Source: Nitrospira sp. CG24D (GTDB taxonomy: Bacteria > Nitrospirota > Nitrospiria > Nitrospirales > Nitrospiraceae). From it: a stretch of DNA of 64,000 nt. Below are positions 40,756 through 49,801 of the stretch, piece by piece. The notes beneath the pieces are model-generated. The model was not told the origin of the DNA. It searched no databases and was given only the letters and a program-made list of their open reading frames with translations. The translations under genes and the position numbers were made by a program. The stretch's first letter is position 1, and every line of letters begins with the position of its first letter. The stretch spans positions 2,921 to 66,920 of the forward strand of contig NEWQ02000023.1 of the NCBI GenBank assembly GCA_002869855.2. Reading direction: 5' to 3'.

Positions 40756-41790
40756 ATGAGGCCATCATCATATTATCGTCTTCATTCTCTGCTGATTGCA
40801 TCGCTCGCCATGACGTTCGCCGGATGTGCCGACTCTCTCCAACCCTCAAAGATCGGCTCGTATGCGCTCAAACAGGACACCGTACAATCCATACCGCCCA
40901 GAATCTACGTCGCCAACGAAAGCACCAACGACGTCAGCGTCATCGACGCCACCACCTTTCAACCGGTCGGCACTATCCCCTCTCTGAACCACTCGACCCA
41001 CGATCTGGCGGTCAGCCGGGACGGCCGCCGACTCTATGCATCGAACCTGGCCTCCGGCCGTGTTTCGGTCATCGATACGGTCAAGCGTGAGACCATCGCC
41101 TCCATTTATACCGGCGACCGATGCCATGTCGTGGCTCTCAGCAACGACGACTCGCAACTCTGGGTCGCCAACATCGGCGAAAATACCATTTCGATCATCG
41201 ACACCAAGACCTTTAGAATTCTGGGAACGATCCCGGTGGGCAAAGGACCGACCGGGCTTACCTTCTCTCACGACGGCCGGTTCGCCTTCGTGAGCGGCCA
41301 GGGGGATAAGACCGTCGGTGTCGTGGACACGGCCTCGCATCAAATCGTGAAATCGATTCCCGTCGGCGCCAACCCTCACTTCATGGTTGTCGCCCGAGAC
41401 GGGCACGTGTGGGGCGTGAACACCGGACAAAACGACGTCTACGTGCTGGATCCGGAGACTCATGAGAAAGTCGGAAGTTTCGTCGTCGGCGATAAGCCGC
41501 AGCAGATTGCCTTCGCCTACAAAGGGACCACCGGCCCGTTGGCCTATGTGACGGTCGGGAGCCTGAACAAGGTCATCGGACTGGCGGGCGATCCGAAAGA
41601 ACTCAAGATCGTCGATGAAATCGCAGTCGGCGAAGGGCCCAACGGCATCTGGTCCAATCAGGAAGGCACACGGCTCTTTGTCGCCCATGACAAGGGAAAC
41701 GAAATCCGCGTCATCGACACCGGCACGGGGCAGACGATCGCGACGGTTCCAGTGGGACGGAAACCCATTCGGGTAGTTGTGTCACGATAA
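40756..41790 (+). CDS. YVTN beta-propeller lipoprotein
   Basis: This is a 344-residue predicted lipoprotein with lipobox FAGC (about 18-21), followed by seven YVTN-type propeller blades (IYVANESTNDVSVIDATTF, LYASNLASGRVSVIDTV, LWVANIGENTISIIDTKTF and so on). Such secreted propellers bind partners or act as extracellular scaffolds. The ATG has GGAGG six bases upstream. It starts 32 bp after the caspase-like gene, so the two are probably co-transcribed, pairing a WD40/protease protein with a propeller lipoprotein. Confidence 0.88.
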   Translation: MRPSSYYRLHSLLIASLAMTFAGCADSLQPSKIGSYALKQDTVQSIPPRIYVANESTNDVSVIDATTFQPVGTIPSLNHSTHDLAVSRDGRRLYASNLASGRVSVIDTVKRETIASIYTGDRCHVVALSNDDSQLWVANIGENTISIIDTKTFRILGTIPVGKGPTGLTFSHDGRFAFVSGQGDKTVGVVDTASHQIVKSIPVGANPHFMVVARDGHVWGVNTGQNDVYVLDPETHEKVGSFVVGDKPQQIAFAYKGTTGPLAYVTVGSLNKVIGLAGDPKELKIVDEIAVGEGPNGIWSNQEGTRLFVAHDKGNEIRVIDTGTGQTIATVPVGRKPIRVVVSR

Positions 41791-41839
41791 CCAATCGAAC
41801 CACGATCGATTCGAACATATACAAGAAGGAGTCACGGTC

Positions 41840-42475
41840 ATGACCCTAGGACACGTATCGGCAACCACCACAATTCTGAGCCTCAGCCTCAGCCTCACTC
41901 TAACCCTACCCGTACACGCGCAAAACGCGCCGGTCGGGAACGCCACGAATGCGATCGGTGAACTCGTGATCGTGCGCACCGACGGCGTGCAGCAACGATT
42001 GCAGGGAAAGGGCAACGTCCCGCTCTATGAAGGCGACGTCGTCAAGACCGACAGTAGCAGCCAGGCCATGATCGAATTCGTCGACGGCGTCACGGTGGCA
42101 CTGAATGAAAACACCAGCTTCAAGCTGCTCTCCCGTTGGGAAAAGGATATGCCCGTCGTCCGGATTCTCCGTCTGAAGCAAGGCGAAGTCTGGGCCAAGA
42201 CGAATGGCGGGCCCAAGCGATTTGAAGTCGAAACGCCGGTCGCCACCGCCGCGGTGAAAGAAACCGAGTTCAACCTGAAAGTCCAGGATGACGGGCAGAG
42301 CATCCTCACCGTGATTGAAGGTGTCGTGTCATTCGGCACGCCCTTCGGCACCTGCCCGATCAGAACCGACACCATCAGCTACGGCGTGCGGGGGAAGAAA
42401 TGCACCAAGCCGGCGGCCGCGGATGCGAAGGCGGCCAAATCATGGACGGAGGCGTTGCGAAGTCCTGCGAAGTAA
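41840..42475 (+). CDS. Exported FecR-domain protein
   Basis: This 211-residue protein has a signal peptide ending PVHAQN (about residue 26), followed by a FecR-type domain. The signature is GKGNVPLYEGDVVKTDSSSQAMIEFVDG then TVALNENTSFKLLSRW, with the C-terminal half continuing PVATAAVKETEFNLKV. There is no transmembrane anti-sigma helix, so it is a stand-alone secreted FecR-like protein. The ATG has AGGAG. It lies in the exported-protein cassette, 49 bp downstream of the propeller gene. Confidence 0.88.
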   Translation: MTLGHVSATTTILSLSLSLTLTLPVHAQNAPVGNATNAIGELVIVRTDGVQQRLQGKGNVPLYEGDVVKTDSSSQAMIEFVDGVTVALNENTSFKLLSRWEKDMPVVRILRLKQGEVWAKTNGGPKRFEVETPVATAAVKETEFNLKVQDDGQSILTVIEGVVSFGTPFGTCPIRTDTISYGVRGKKCTKPAAADAKAAKSWTEALRSPAK

Positions 42476-42557
42476 TGAGATGAACCTTTCGTAGCCTTCG
42501 CTCGACTCATGACCAGAGCAGTGCGCGACGACGGTAAACATTCGCGAAGGAGACAAC

Positions 42558-43643
42558 ATGAGACGGGCACGGAGAGGGACAGTCCTGATTGCTACAGGAG
42601 CCTTCATGGCATTGGCCATCGTTGCCATAAGCCAGGTGTGGGCCGAAGAAACCAGCCCTCCGGTTCCGGCTGAAACCGACGTCCAGTCGCGTGGATTCAG
42701 TCTGCCAAACATCAATGTACCGCCGCCGCCCCCGTCCATGCAGCCGCTCACGGTGCGCACCACCGGAGAAGGCAACGGAAGAGTGACGTTTCCTCCTGCC
42801 AATGCCTGCCCTCCCGGTTGCGGAGCAAACTATCCCAAAGGAACTCCGGTGGTTATCGCAGCAATACCGGCCCCCGGCTCGACCTTTGCCGGTTGGGGTG
42901 GTGATTGCCGCGGGACGGCACCTTGTACGCTCACGATGGACCGGGCCAAAACCGTTGAGGCCAAGTTCAATAAAATCCAGGTTCCGAACGCCGCCGCACC
43001 GACTCAGTGGATGCAGTGGAGCCTGGCGGCGGCTGGAGCCGCACGGCAGGAAGCGGTGAAGTGGTTGAAAGGCGCGACGATTGATGGGGCCATATGCAAA
43101 ATCAACTTGGGTCAGGTGTATGCGACCCCTGGGGTATTGAAGAGCCGATATATTTTTAGCGGCCAGATTAAACAAGCCTTGCAACAGGCCGGCGCTCCGG
43201 ACAATGTCGCGCAGAATTGGGATGCTGCATTTACGACCTCCTGGGATACCTGGTCGACGCAGGTCAACATTCCCTACCCAGGATTGCCCTGGTATCCGAC
43301 CTTCTTAGCGTGGCCGGCAGGAACGATTGCCCACCCAACGCCGAGTGTGCCTTCTCCCCTCTCCGCCTTAGTCTCTCCCGGAATGGCAGCGATGTCTCCG
43401 CCACGTCTTGCCGGCACCATTCAGACAAAGATCGGAACTCCGGCCAATCAGCCTGATGCCAAGGCCGCGATCTCCACCTTTGCCAACGATCTCTCCGCAC
43501 GATTCGGCCTCTGTATGAGAGACTGCCTCATGACGAAGGTCATGGGTTCCGGCCAGGCCTTGATGGGTGATATAGGTAACCCCAGTGCAAAACCAGTTAT
43601 GGGCAATTGTTCCGGAGGAATGATTCTCGTGAATGGGTTTTGA
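42558..43643 (+). CDS. Exported protein with InlB-B-type repeat and VQSRGF motif
   Basis: This is a 361-residue protein with a signal peptide (about 1-30, ending VWA). A Pro-rich linker carrying the cassette motif DVQSRGFSL (about residues 41-49) follows. Next is one divergent InlB-B/bacterial-repeat unit (VRTTGEGNGRVTFP...GSTFAGWGGDCRGTAPCTLTM, about 60-137). The C-terminal two thirds match no family I know, but hold four cysteines that look paired (CKI.., CMRDC, NCS). The ATG has AAGGAG. Its motif links it to the other cassette members. Confidence 0.8.
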   Translation: MRRARRGTVLIATGAFMALAIVAISQVWAEETSPPVPAETDVQSRGFSLPNINVPPPPPSMQPLTVRTTGEGNGRVTFPPANACPPGCGANYPKGTPVVIAAIPAPGSTFAGWGGDCRGTAPCTLTMDRAKTVEAKFNKIQVPNAAAPTQWMQWSLAAAGAARQEAVKWLKGATIDGAICKINLGQVYATPGVLKSRYIFSGQIKQALQQAGAPDNVAQNWDAAFTTSWDTWSTQVNIPYPGLPWYPTFLAWPAGTIAHPTPSVPSPLSALVSPGMAAMSPPRLAGTIQTKIGTPANQPDAKAAISTFANDLSARFGLCMRDCLMTKVMGSGQALMGDIGNPSAKPVMGNCSGGMILVNGF

Positions 43644-43772
43644 CTCGGCGTCCCCTGCAACCGAGAACAAGAACGTTCGTCAGAGCGCAGCACCAAATTT
43701 GAGTCATGCCGTTTCACCATCGAGAGACAGGTTGAACTCTAACGTTGTCCGCTCACTCAAGGAGGTGACGCC

Positions 43773-44357
43773 ATGCAACAGAGGTTACAGCCGCTCGTTC
43801 TGTCCAGTGTCTTCGCTCTTACCATCATCACAGCGTTCATGTGGCCCCCCGCTCGCCAATTCGAACCGCTCCTCACGCTGATTTCCCCGTCCGACACCTT
43901 AGCGATGGGCCGATCAGGGCCGCCTCTTGCTGATGATTCCCTGCCGGAAACTCTGACTCCCCGAAACAACCGCTCTCTGCAGGGCAGCTCCATTTTTTTC
44001 ATTGGGATTCTGGAAGCAGCAGGAAACAATAAGGTGCTCATGACGAGTCCGACCGTCGTCAATTCCCTCGATAACGGGCCGGCGCGCGTCATGATCATGG
44101 TTAATGCCCCCAAAGACGGATGGTACATCGTCAACTGCGTGACGGCAGGCCCTGGTGCACGCGCCAATTTGGTAGCCAGTGCACCAACGCCGGTGAATGT
44201 GGCGAGTTGGGACTATCGAAACAGGCCTCCAGGCATGCATCTCTATCCGGCACTCGTAGAACTCAAGGCCGGCGTCCATTATCTTTTCTGGACATTGGAA
44301 GCCGGGTCCGTCGAATTTTTAGAAACGCATATTCTGAAAGCGAAGATCGAAGGGTAG
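43773..44357 (+). CDS. Exported protein, paralogue of the next gene
   Basis: This 194-residue protein has an N-terminal membrane segment or uncleaved leader (LVLSSVFALTIITAFMWPP). Its C-terminal domain (about 104-194; GWYIVNCVTAGPGARANLV...PALVELKAGVHYLFWTLEAGSVEFLETHI) is clearly related to the C-terminus of the following 346-residue protein (GMYWVTVSAFASNVKATLV...VHLAPGSHTFYWYVDRGTAEFIEASV). The ATG has AAGGAGG. The family is unknown to me. Confidence 0.75.
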   Translation: MQQRLQPLVLSSVFALTIITAFMWPPARQFEPLLTLISPSDTLAMGRSGPPLADDSLPETLTPRNNRSLQGSSIFFIGILEAAGNNKVLMTSPTVVNSLDNGPARVMIMVNAPKDGWYIVNCVTAGPGARANLVASAPTPVNVASWDYRNRPPGMHLYPALVELKAGVHYLFWTLEAGSVEFLETHILKAKIEG

Positions 44358-44431
44358 GCAGGAATGACCTATCGGATGAAACGAACATCAGGTAAGAGTT
44401 CCTGGTCGAACCGTTCGGATGGAGGGTTGCC

Positions 44432-45472
44432 ATGAAACGCTCACTCCTGATTCTCACTGTAATCTTTCTCTCAGGCTCATTCGCGCTATGGCTCACCGAT
44501 ACGAATACGGTTGACGTGGCCACTGCGGCCTTTCGCTCCGGTGCCGCAGTGGCCCTGTTTCCGGCCGACCAGAAGGTTGCGCCCCCGGAGAACAAGCCAT
44601 TCATTCATCCAGTGGTGCAGGCCGGCGACAAGACACCAGCGCCGAGAGGTCCGATCCCTCCACCCGTTTCACCCCGTTCGGCTCTCCCGCCAAAACTCCC
44701 AGCCGAAACCGCTCTCCCGGTGGAACTGCTCCAATCCCAAAAGTTGAGCGCGACGCCTTCTCCACTCCAATCTTTTCCAAACACATTCGAGGGGCGGATG
44801 GGAAAATTGAATTTACTCAGTCAGACAAACGCCTTACGTCCCCCGCCCGCGGCGCCGCCTGAAATGCAAATGCTGGGTAGAGTGATGGCTCCTCCGAATA
44901 CACCGCCACGACCGACTCCGACCATTCAGCAATTACGGGATCTTCTGCTCGCACAGCCAGGCGGCCGGGAGATGCTCGAAGAGGCAAAACGCCGCGGGTT
45001 TCGCCTCTCGCAACATGCTCCGGCCGATGGTTCCTCCTTTTTCTCTCTTGCCGGTCTCTTCATGCCGGCAGAGGTACAAGCCGCGGAAGGTTTCCGGGCG
45101 GTCTTCACTCCCAAAGAGCCAAAAACATCCGCCCTCACTTTTACAGGCATTTGGCTGTTTGATCCCTATAGACCTGTGCTGGACGCCGGAATTCACTACG
45201 GCACTCCTCAGGGTAAAACATGGGCCGTATTCAGTGTCACCGTTCCACGGGAAGGCATGTATTGGGTTACCGTCAGTGCATTCGCAAGCAACGTGAAGGC
45301 AACACTTGTGAAGGGCGGCACAATCATCAAGCAATTCGATTATGGACCCGGCGCAAATGTCTATGGTTACTGGGCCTTCGTACATCTAGCCCCGGGTTCG
45401 CATACCTTCTACTGGTACGTGGATCGCGGGACGGCAGAGTTCATTGAAGCAAGCGTGCAAGAAGACCTGTAG
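44432..45472 (+). CDS. Exported proline-rich protein with a C-terminal domain shared with the preceding gene
   Basis: This is a 346-residue protein with an N-terminal leader (about 1-27). A long low-complexity Pro/Ala region (about 60-170) follows, then a helical segment (LLLAQPGGREMLEEAKRRGF). The C-terminal ~120-residue beta-rich domain shares the G(W/M)Y.V......A.LV pattern and the C-terminal G.H.F.W....G..EF.E pattern with the preceding protein. The ATG has GGAGG. The tandem arrangement suggests gene duplication followed by addition of an extended stalk. Confidence 0.75.
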   Translation: MKRSLLILTVIFLSGSFALWLTDTNTVDVATAAFRSGAAVALFPADQKVAPPENKPFIHPVVQAGDKTPAPRGPIPPPVSPRSALPPKLPAETALPVELLQSQKLSATPSPLQSFPNTFEGRMGKLNLLSQTNALRPPPAAPPEMQMLGRVMAPPNTPPRPTPTIQQLRDLLLAQPGGREMLEEAKRRGFRLSQHAPADGSSFFSLAGLFMPAEVQAAEGFRAVFTPKEPKTSALTFTGIWLFDPYRPVLDAGIHYGTPQGKTWAVFSVTVPREGMYWVTVSAFASNVKATLVKGGTIIKQFDYGPGANVYGYWAFVHLAPGSHTFYWYVDRGTAEFIEASVQEDL

Positions 45473-45502
45473 CCCACAGTCGGAGTTGGCAAGAAGGCGA
45501 CT

Positions 45503-46447
45503 ATGCATCGGCTAACCCAAGCCATGACGATGGTGGCGCTCGTGCTCGGCTGCGGCTGCGCCACTCAAGATGCGCCTACACGCACAGCCTCGCAAGAGTA
45601 TGGAGTCACGGTCACGGCCATTCAGCTCGACACAGCCATCCACTTCGCGACTCCGGATGGCGCGCCGTTGCTTGTTGAACCGGATGACTATCGAGTCGAA
45701 TGGATGCCAGCCGCACAGCTTCGGCTAATCCCCGACAAAGGGGGCCGGCCAATCCTTCTTGCTGCAGTGTCCACGACACATGACATCGAGGTGTCGCAAC
45801 CCTTTCTTCTTCTGCTGGCCCTCAACGAAGATGCGCGCAATCTGGTGTTGCTACTTCCTGATGGCACGGCGCTCGATGCCGCCGGCTCGTTGAGCGGTAT
45901 TCAGTCACGCGGCCTCGTCCGGCCACGCCGGCACTATCACCTCGCCTACCAACTCGACCAGGCAACCGGTCAGGTGCGATTTGGCGACGGTGTCGCTGGA
46001 GAGCGCCCCCCGGCAAACCAATCGCAAGTAGCTTCCAACAATCGCGTCGGCGCCGGATCAATCGGCAACATCGGCGCAACTTCTACAGCGGGCGCTGAAC
46101 TCTCGATGGTTGAGCTACAATCGGTCCTTTCCAATCGCGCAATGGCATTGGCCCTTGCCACCAACATTGCCGCCGCGCAGAACGAACCGTTCCATCTTGA
46201 ATACAACATGAATCGCCCTGGGAACGACTACGGGCAGCGGACCGCAATCAGCCCGGAAGCCTGTCGAACGATCTGTTCGGCTGATAGCTCCTGTCAGGCC
46301 TTTACGTTTGTGAAACCACCCACCGGCGCCTCTGCGGGACAATGCTATCTCAAGCGTGCAGTCCCGGCTCAGACGGCAAACCCCTGCTGCATTTCAGCTA
46401 AACGAAAGAGTACACAACAGGAACTGATCGGAAATATTGGGAGGTGA
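45503..46447 (+). CDS. Lipoprotein with baseplate-like segment and C-terminal PAN/apple domain
   Basis: This is a 314-residue predicted lipoprotein with lipobox LGCGC (about 15-19). The central part contains FGDGVAGERPP followed by NRVGAGSIGNIG, which resembles the conserved strand of phage/T6SS-type baseplate J proteins. The C-terminus has a PAN-type domain with four cysteines (CRTICSADSSCQAFTF, CYLKRA, CC). PAN domains bind protein or carbohydrate. It carries the related motif GIQSRGLVR at about residue 133. No clear ribosome site (AAGGCG) is present. The exact family is unknown to me. Confidence 0.7.
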   Translation: MHRLTQAMTMVALVLGCGCATQDAPTRTASQEYGVTVTAIQLDTAIHFATPDGAPLLVEPDDYRVEWMPAAQLRLIPDKGGRPILLAAVSTTHDIEVSQPFLLLLALNEDARNLVLLLPDGTALDAAGSLSGIQSRGLVRPRRHYHLAYQLDQATGQVRFGDGVAGERPPANQSQVASNNRVGAGSIGNIGATSTAGAELSMVELQSVLSNRAMALALATNIAAAQNEPFHLEYNMNRPGNDYGQRTAISPEACRTICSADSSCQAFTFVKPPTGASAGQCYLKRAVPAQTANPCCISAKRKSTQQELIGNIGR

Positions 46448-46505
46448 AAAAAGTCCGGAAGACACTTTCAAGTCCATCGGAAAACCAAAAGGAATCTCTA
46501 TCACC

Positions 46506-46904
46506 ATGATGTATTGGGGCATTCTGAACGGTACAAGAATTGGGATAGCCATCTGTGTTGTGTTACAGCTGGTCTCCCCTTCCTGGGCGAGATTGGCTCC
46601 CTTCGACGGCATCGGTGGAAATGGTGGTGCGCCGTACCGACTCGACTGCGGTGAATCGGCGGTACTGGTGGGAGTCACCGGGCAATCGGGTCTGGTGATC
46701 GATCGCCTTGCCGGTCTCTGCGTAAAAATCGACCCAGTCTCAGGAACGTGGGTCGGAGGCGTCTACGAAACAGGCCCGACTGGTGGCACCGGAGGCTCAC
46801 GGTTTCATAAGGCCTGTTCAGACGGAGAAAGCTTCATGGGAGGGTCACGGAGCGATCTCTCGATAGAATTGAACGTCTTCTTGGCAAGAACCGACTCACC
46901 ATGA
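46506..46904 (+). CDS. Small secreted lectin-like (jacalin-type repeat) protein
   Basis: This is a 132-residue protein with an N-terminal leader (about 1-28; IGIAICVVLQLVSPSWA) and a single GIGGNGGAPYRLDCGESAVLVG-type module ending in LCVKIDPV and SRFHKACSDGESFMGG. This is the GGxGGxxFxxxC...C pattern of jacalin-like secreted modules. The ORF-track start at 46437 overlaps the previous gene; the ATG at 46506 is preferred. Its stop overlaps the next gene's ATG (ATGA), so the two are coupled. Confidence 0.65.
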   Translation: MMYWGILNGTRIGIAICVVLQLVSPSWARLAPFDGIGGNGGAPYRLDCGESAVLVGVTGQSGLVIDRLAGLCVKIDPVSGTWVGGVYETGPTGGTGGSRFHKACSDGESFMGGSRSDLSIELNVFLARTDSP

Positions 46905-48184
46905 GGAGCACCATCACGATGATTGGACGTCTGGTTTTTGGACTACTCATTTGGGGTCTCGCAGGAGGCGGGGTGACGATACTCGACCAAACGGTCGCGT
47001 GGGCTCAGGGTGTTGCCAAAGACCGGACGGCCGCTCGGGACTTTGCGCTGAAAGCCGTGGCTCCTTATCGGATCGACGTGAGCCCGCCCACACGCGGTGT
47101 CGATAGCGCCACGATTACATTGAGGCCCATTCCCACTGGTACATCCGCCCTTGTTGAGAAGATGTGTGCGCTGTCAGTGCGCCCGGCCAACGGAACAGGC
47201 AATTCCTGGCAAGGGACGGCGGATCCAACCTGCGCGACGGACGCCATCGTGCGATTGCCCGTCGGGCACTACATTATTCGGCTCGCCATCCTATGGAAAG
47301 CGTCAGGAAATACCGCGGGCCTGAACCAAGTCCAGGAACTCCCCTATGAGGTGCGGGCAGGTGATCGGCTGAAAGTGCAATCGCTGACGCTGGACCGAAG
47401 CCCCCTTGCGACGAATTCTGACGGGAAGGTCCTGATTGAGATCGCCAATGTCGGCCCGGTGGCGGTGCCGCGTTTTTCGATTAAAGGCATATTCAGATCC
47501 GCCAATGGATCGAAGGTCGTCATGGACAAACAGATCGCTCCGCTTCAGCCCGGAGCGGTGTATCGTGATGGGGTTGGCTTCTTCCCGATACGCAGTGGAC
47601 GGTCAGCCCTTGCCATCGAGGTGGACTCGGCAAATGCCGCAAGCGAAGGGAGTGAATTCCTTTCGAATAACAAGGCTGAACTCTCGTTTGACGTGGGGCC
47701 GGGTGCCCCCCCGAAGCCCGTGCTCGCGACCGGAAGCACCCGTGTGCAGGAGGTCCCTCACATGAATACCTGGGAAATCTCCTATGCGATCTGTAATGTT
47801 GACCCTGAGGCGTCCTACGCCGTGAGTCTGCGCTGCCTCGACAATTGTACGGATCCGGGCATTAGTCTCAATGCGGCTGCACCATCCACTCCGATCTGCA
47901 CGCCTATCGGTGAATGCAGTGGAGGCGCGCAATATCTTCCAGACGGCGGGGGCCGCTGCCCGCCGAATCTCCCTTTTCCCGGAGCGATCCAATTCCCTCG
48001 CCTAAAGAGGTTCATTAGCCCGTATGCGGCGCATGATTACGAGCTGGGCGTCCAAGCTGAAAAAGTCCGCGGTCCCCACGGATTTACCCGAGACATTCGG
48101 ATCATCCATGTTCCGAAGATCTGTGACTTTCCTCCTTGCACTCGCGCCGAAAATTATCGGTACGAAGGGATATCCGTACGTTGA
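46901..48184 (+). CDS. Exported CARDB-like protein of unknown family
   Basis: This 427-residue protein has a leader (about 1-35; LVFGLLIWGLAGGGVTIL...) and a central CARDB-like segment (LTLDRSPLATNSDGKVLIEIANVGPVAVPRFSIKG, about 164-200). A C-terminal Cys-rich beta domain (CNVDPEASYAVSLRCLDNC...CTPIGECSGG) follows, with at least eight cysteines expected to form disulfides outside the cytoplasm. The start is coupled to the previous gene. Function is unknown. Confidence 0.75.
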   Translation: MRSTITMIGRLVFGLLIWGLAGGGVTILDQTVAWAQGVAKDRTAARDFALKAVAPYRIDVSPPTRGVDSATITLRPIPTGTSALVEKMCALSVRPANGTGNSWQGTADPTCATDAIVRLPVGHYIIRLAILWKASGNTAGLNQVQELPYEVRAGDRLKVQSLTLDRSPLATNSDGKVLIEIANVGPVAVPRFSIKGIFRSANGSKVVMDKQIAPLQPGAVYRDGVGFFPIRSGRSALAIEVDSANAASEGSEFLSNNKAELSFDVGPGAPPKPVLATGSTRVQEVPHMNTWEISYAICNVDPEASYAVSLRCLDNCTDPGISLNAAAPSTPICTPIGECSGGAQYLPDGGGRCPPNLPFPGAIQFPRLKRFISPYAAHDYELGVQAEKVRGPHGFTRDIRIIHVPKICDFPPCTRAENYRYEGISVR

Positions 48185-48584
48185 ACAGTTAGGGCTGCGC
48201 CGTTCCTGCCGGCGACGGAGGGAAGCTAAAAGCCTTGGCGCAAAAATCCGCCAGAGGTTCATGGCTCAGACAACAAACTCTTTGACTCGTCGCTCGAACT
48301 CGTTCCACGCCGCGGCAAGACGAGACTTTTTCCGGCATTCCCCATTTCCGTGATTGACCCCGGACCCGTTTCTCGCCTATCCTGTGCCCCCTTACACATC
48401 CTGGCAGAGGTTCTACGAGGTCGCCCTTCTCGGGAGCACGGAGGCTAGGCTTGAGAGTGAGACCCTCTACCGAATCTGCGCTCCTCTTTCTTCCAGCACC
48501 TTCTCGTTCATTGAACCTTCCCAACCATCTCCTCGACATACTGGCAGAACGTATTACTTTTGACGTCACACTGCACGGAGAGAG
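48185..48584. other. Gene-free stretch in the exported-protein cassette
   Basis: About 400 bp between the CARDB-like gene and the small protein gene at 48585. Open frames on both strands (for example 48189-48650 minus, 153 residues) have Arg/Ser-rich translations without family resemblance, ribosome sites or signal peptides. I see no RNA gene, repeat or clear promoter here. Confidence 0.45.
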
Positions 48585-48923
48585 ATGAGACCATCGACCG
48601 TCCTCGCTATCATTCTCACGATTCTCCTGACGACATCTCCCTCCGCACATGCGCTGGTGGATTATCCTGCTCCATCTAGAGTTAACGCGGACGTCTCAGA
48701 TTCCACGAACGCGCCATTCAATAACAGCACAGCCATCGAATCGGCAACCTCTTCCGCCATTCCGAAAGGTAACATTCCCGACTGCGAGGGCACGGTTCCA
48801 TCCAGCGGAGTCGTGACCGCCCTTCTCAGCCGGATTGTCCGCTCGCCCGGCAACACCCACGGTAAACAATGTCCTATTCCACCGGTCCCGGACCATCCTT
48901 CATCAGAGGAGCCCCACAAATGA
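48585..48923 (+). CDS. Small exported hypothetical protein
   Basis: This 112-residue protein has a clear signal peptide (about 1-23, ending SAHA) and a Ser/Thr/Pro-rich mature part with two cysteines. No family is recognised. The ATG follows GGAGAGAG. Its stop overlaps the ATG of the following DsbA-like gene (ATGA), so the two proteins are translationally coupled. Confidence 0.65.
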   Translation: MRPSTVLAIILTILLTTSPSAHALVDYPAPSRVNADVSDSTNAPFNNSTAIESATSSAIPKGNIPDCEGTVPSSGVVTALLSRIVRSPGNTHGKQCPIPPVPDHPSSEEPHK

Positions 48924-49693
48924 TCACGCAATCCCAGACGTTTCGCCGTCGCCCACAGTTCCTCTGCACAACAGTCGCTGTGATTGTGCTGACAACTATG
49001 ATCGGCTGCGCCGGACCATCGACACCCTCCCATCAGGCCAACCAACAGTCTCTCGACCATATGATCGAGCGATATATTCAATCGCATCCGGAGGTCATTG
49101 AACAATCGCTCCAGGCTCTGGAAGCCAAACGAGAAGCGGAAGAAAAGACGCGGCAGAAGGCCGCCCTCGCCATTAAACAGAATGAGTTGCTCAACGATCC
49201 GGGCTCCCCTATCAGCGGCAATCTCTCCGGCGATGTCACCCTGGTGGAATTCTTCGACTACCGCTGCGGATTCTGCAAGCGTGCCGCAGGCGCCGTGACG
49301 CAACTGCAGCAAGAAGATCCGCGCGTTCGCGTCGTCTATAAAGATCTCCCGATTCTTGGGGAAGCTTCGGAACTCGCCGCGAAGGCAGCTCTCGCATCCA
49401 AGATCCAAGGCAGGCACCAGGCCTTCCATGAAGCGTTGTTGGCCTCCAAAGGCGACGTGACCAAAGATGCCATCCTTGCAATCGCGGGCGAAGTCGGCCT
49501 GGATGCCAAGAAGCTTGACGCCGACATGCAATCGCCCGACTTGCAGACAATTATCGACCGCAACCGGGCCCTGGCCAAAGACCTTGGCATCAGTGGAACG
49601 CCGGGATTCATCGTCGGAACGGAACTCGTGCCGGGAGCGTTGGATGTGAAGGGTCTAAAAGATCTCATTGCGCGAGCTGGAAACAGGAAATGA
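48920..49693 (+). CDS. Exported DsbA-family thiol oxidoreductase (lipoprotein)
   Basis: This 257-residue protein has a leader ending in a lipobox-like IGC (about residues 32-34, TTMIGCAGPS), a coiled linker of ~80 residues (EAKREAEEKTRQKAAL) and a DsbA/Com1-type thioredoxin domain. The CGFC active site lies in EFFDYRCGFCKRAAG, and the cis-Pro is in GTPGFIVGTELVPG. The ATG at 48920 has GGAG. It probably forms or isomerises disulfides in the periplasm. The adjacent Cys-rich exported proteins (about 10-12 Cys each) are natural clients. Confidence 0.88.
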   Translation: MITQSQTFRRRPQFLCTTVAVIVLTTMIGCAGPSTPSHQANQQSLDHMIERYIQSHPEVIEQSLQALEAKREAEEKTRQKAALAIKQNELLNDPGSPISGNLSGDVTLVEFFDYRCGFCKRAAGAVTQLQQEDPRVRVVYKDLPILGEASELAAKAALASKIQGRHQAFHEALLASKGDVTKDAILAIAGEVGLDAKKLDADMQSPDLQTIIDRNRALAKDLGISGTPGFIVGTELVPGALDVKGLKDLIARAGNRK

Positions 49694-49801
49694 ATGATGG
49701 GAGCCAAGGCCGGAAACTTGGACTTGACTCGCCGCCTTCCCACCATGCGGGAAGACACATAAGACAAAAATGGGTGTGCTAACCACAAAGAGGAGGTCAT
49801 C

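Noticed and set aside
48189-48650. 153-residue minus-strand ORF in the gene-free stretch
   Set aside because: No recognisable family, no ribosome site, and overlaps the 5' end of a plus-strand gene with a clear signal peptide.
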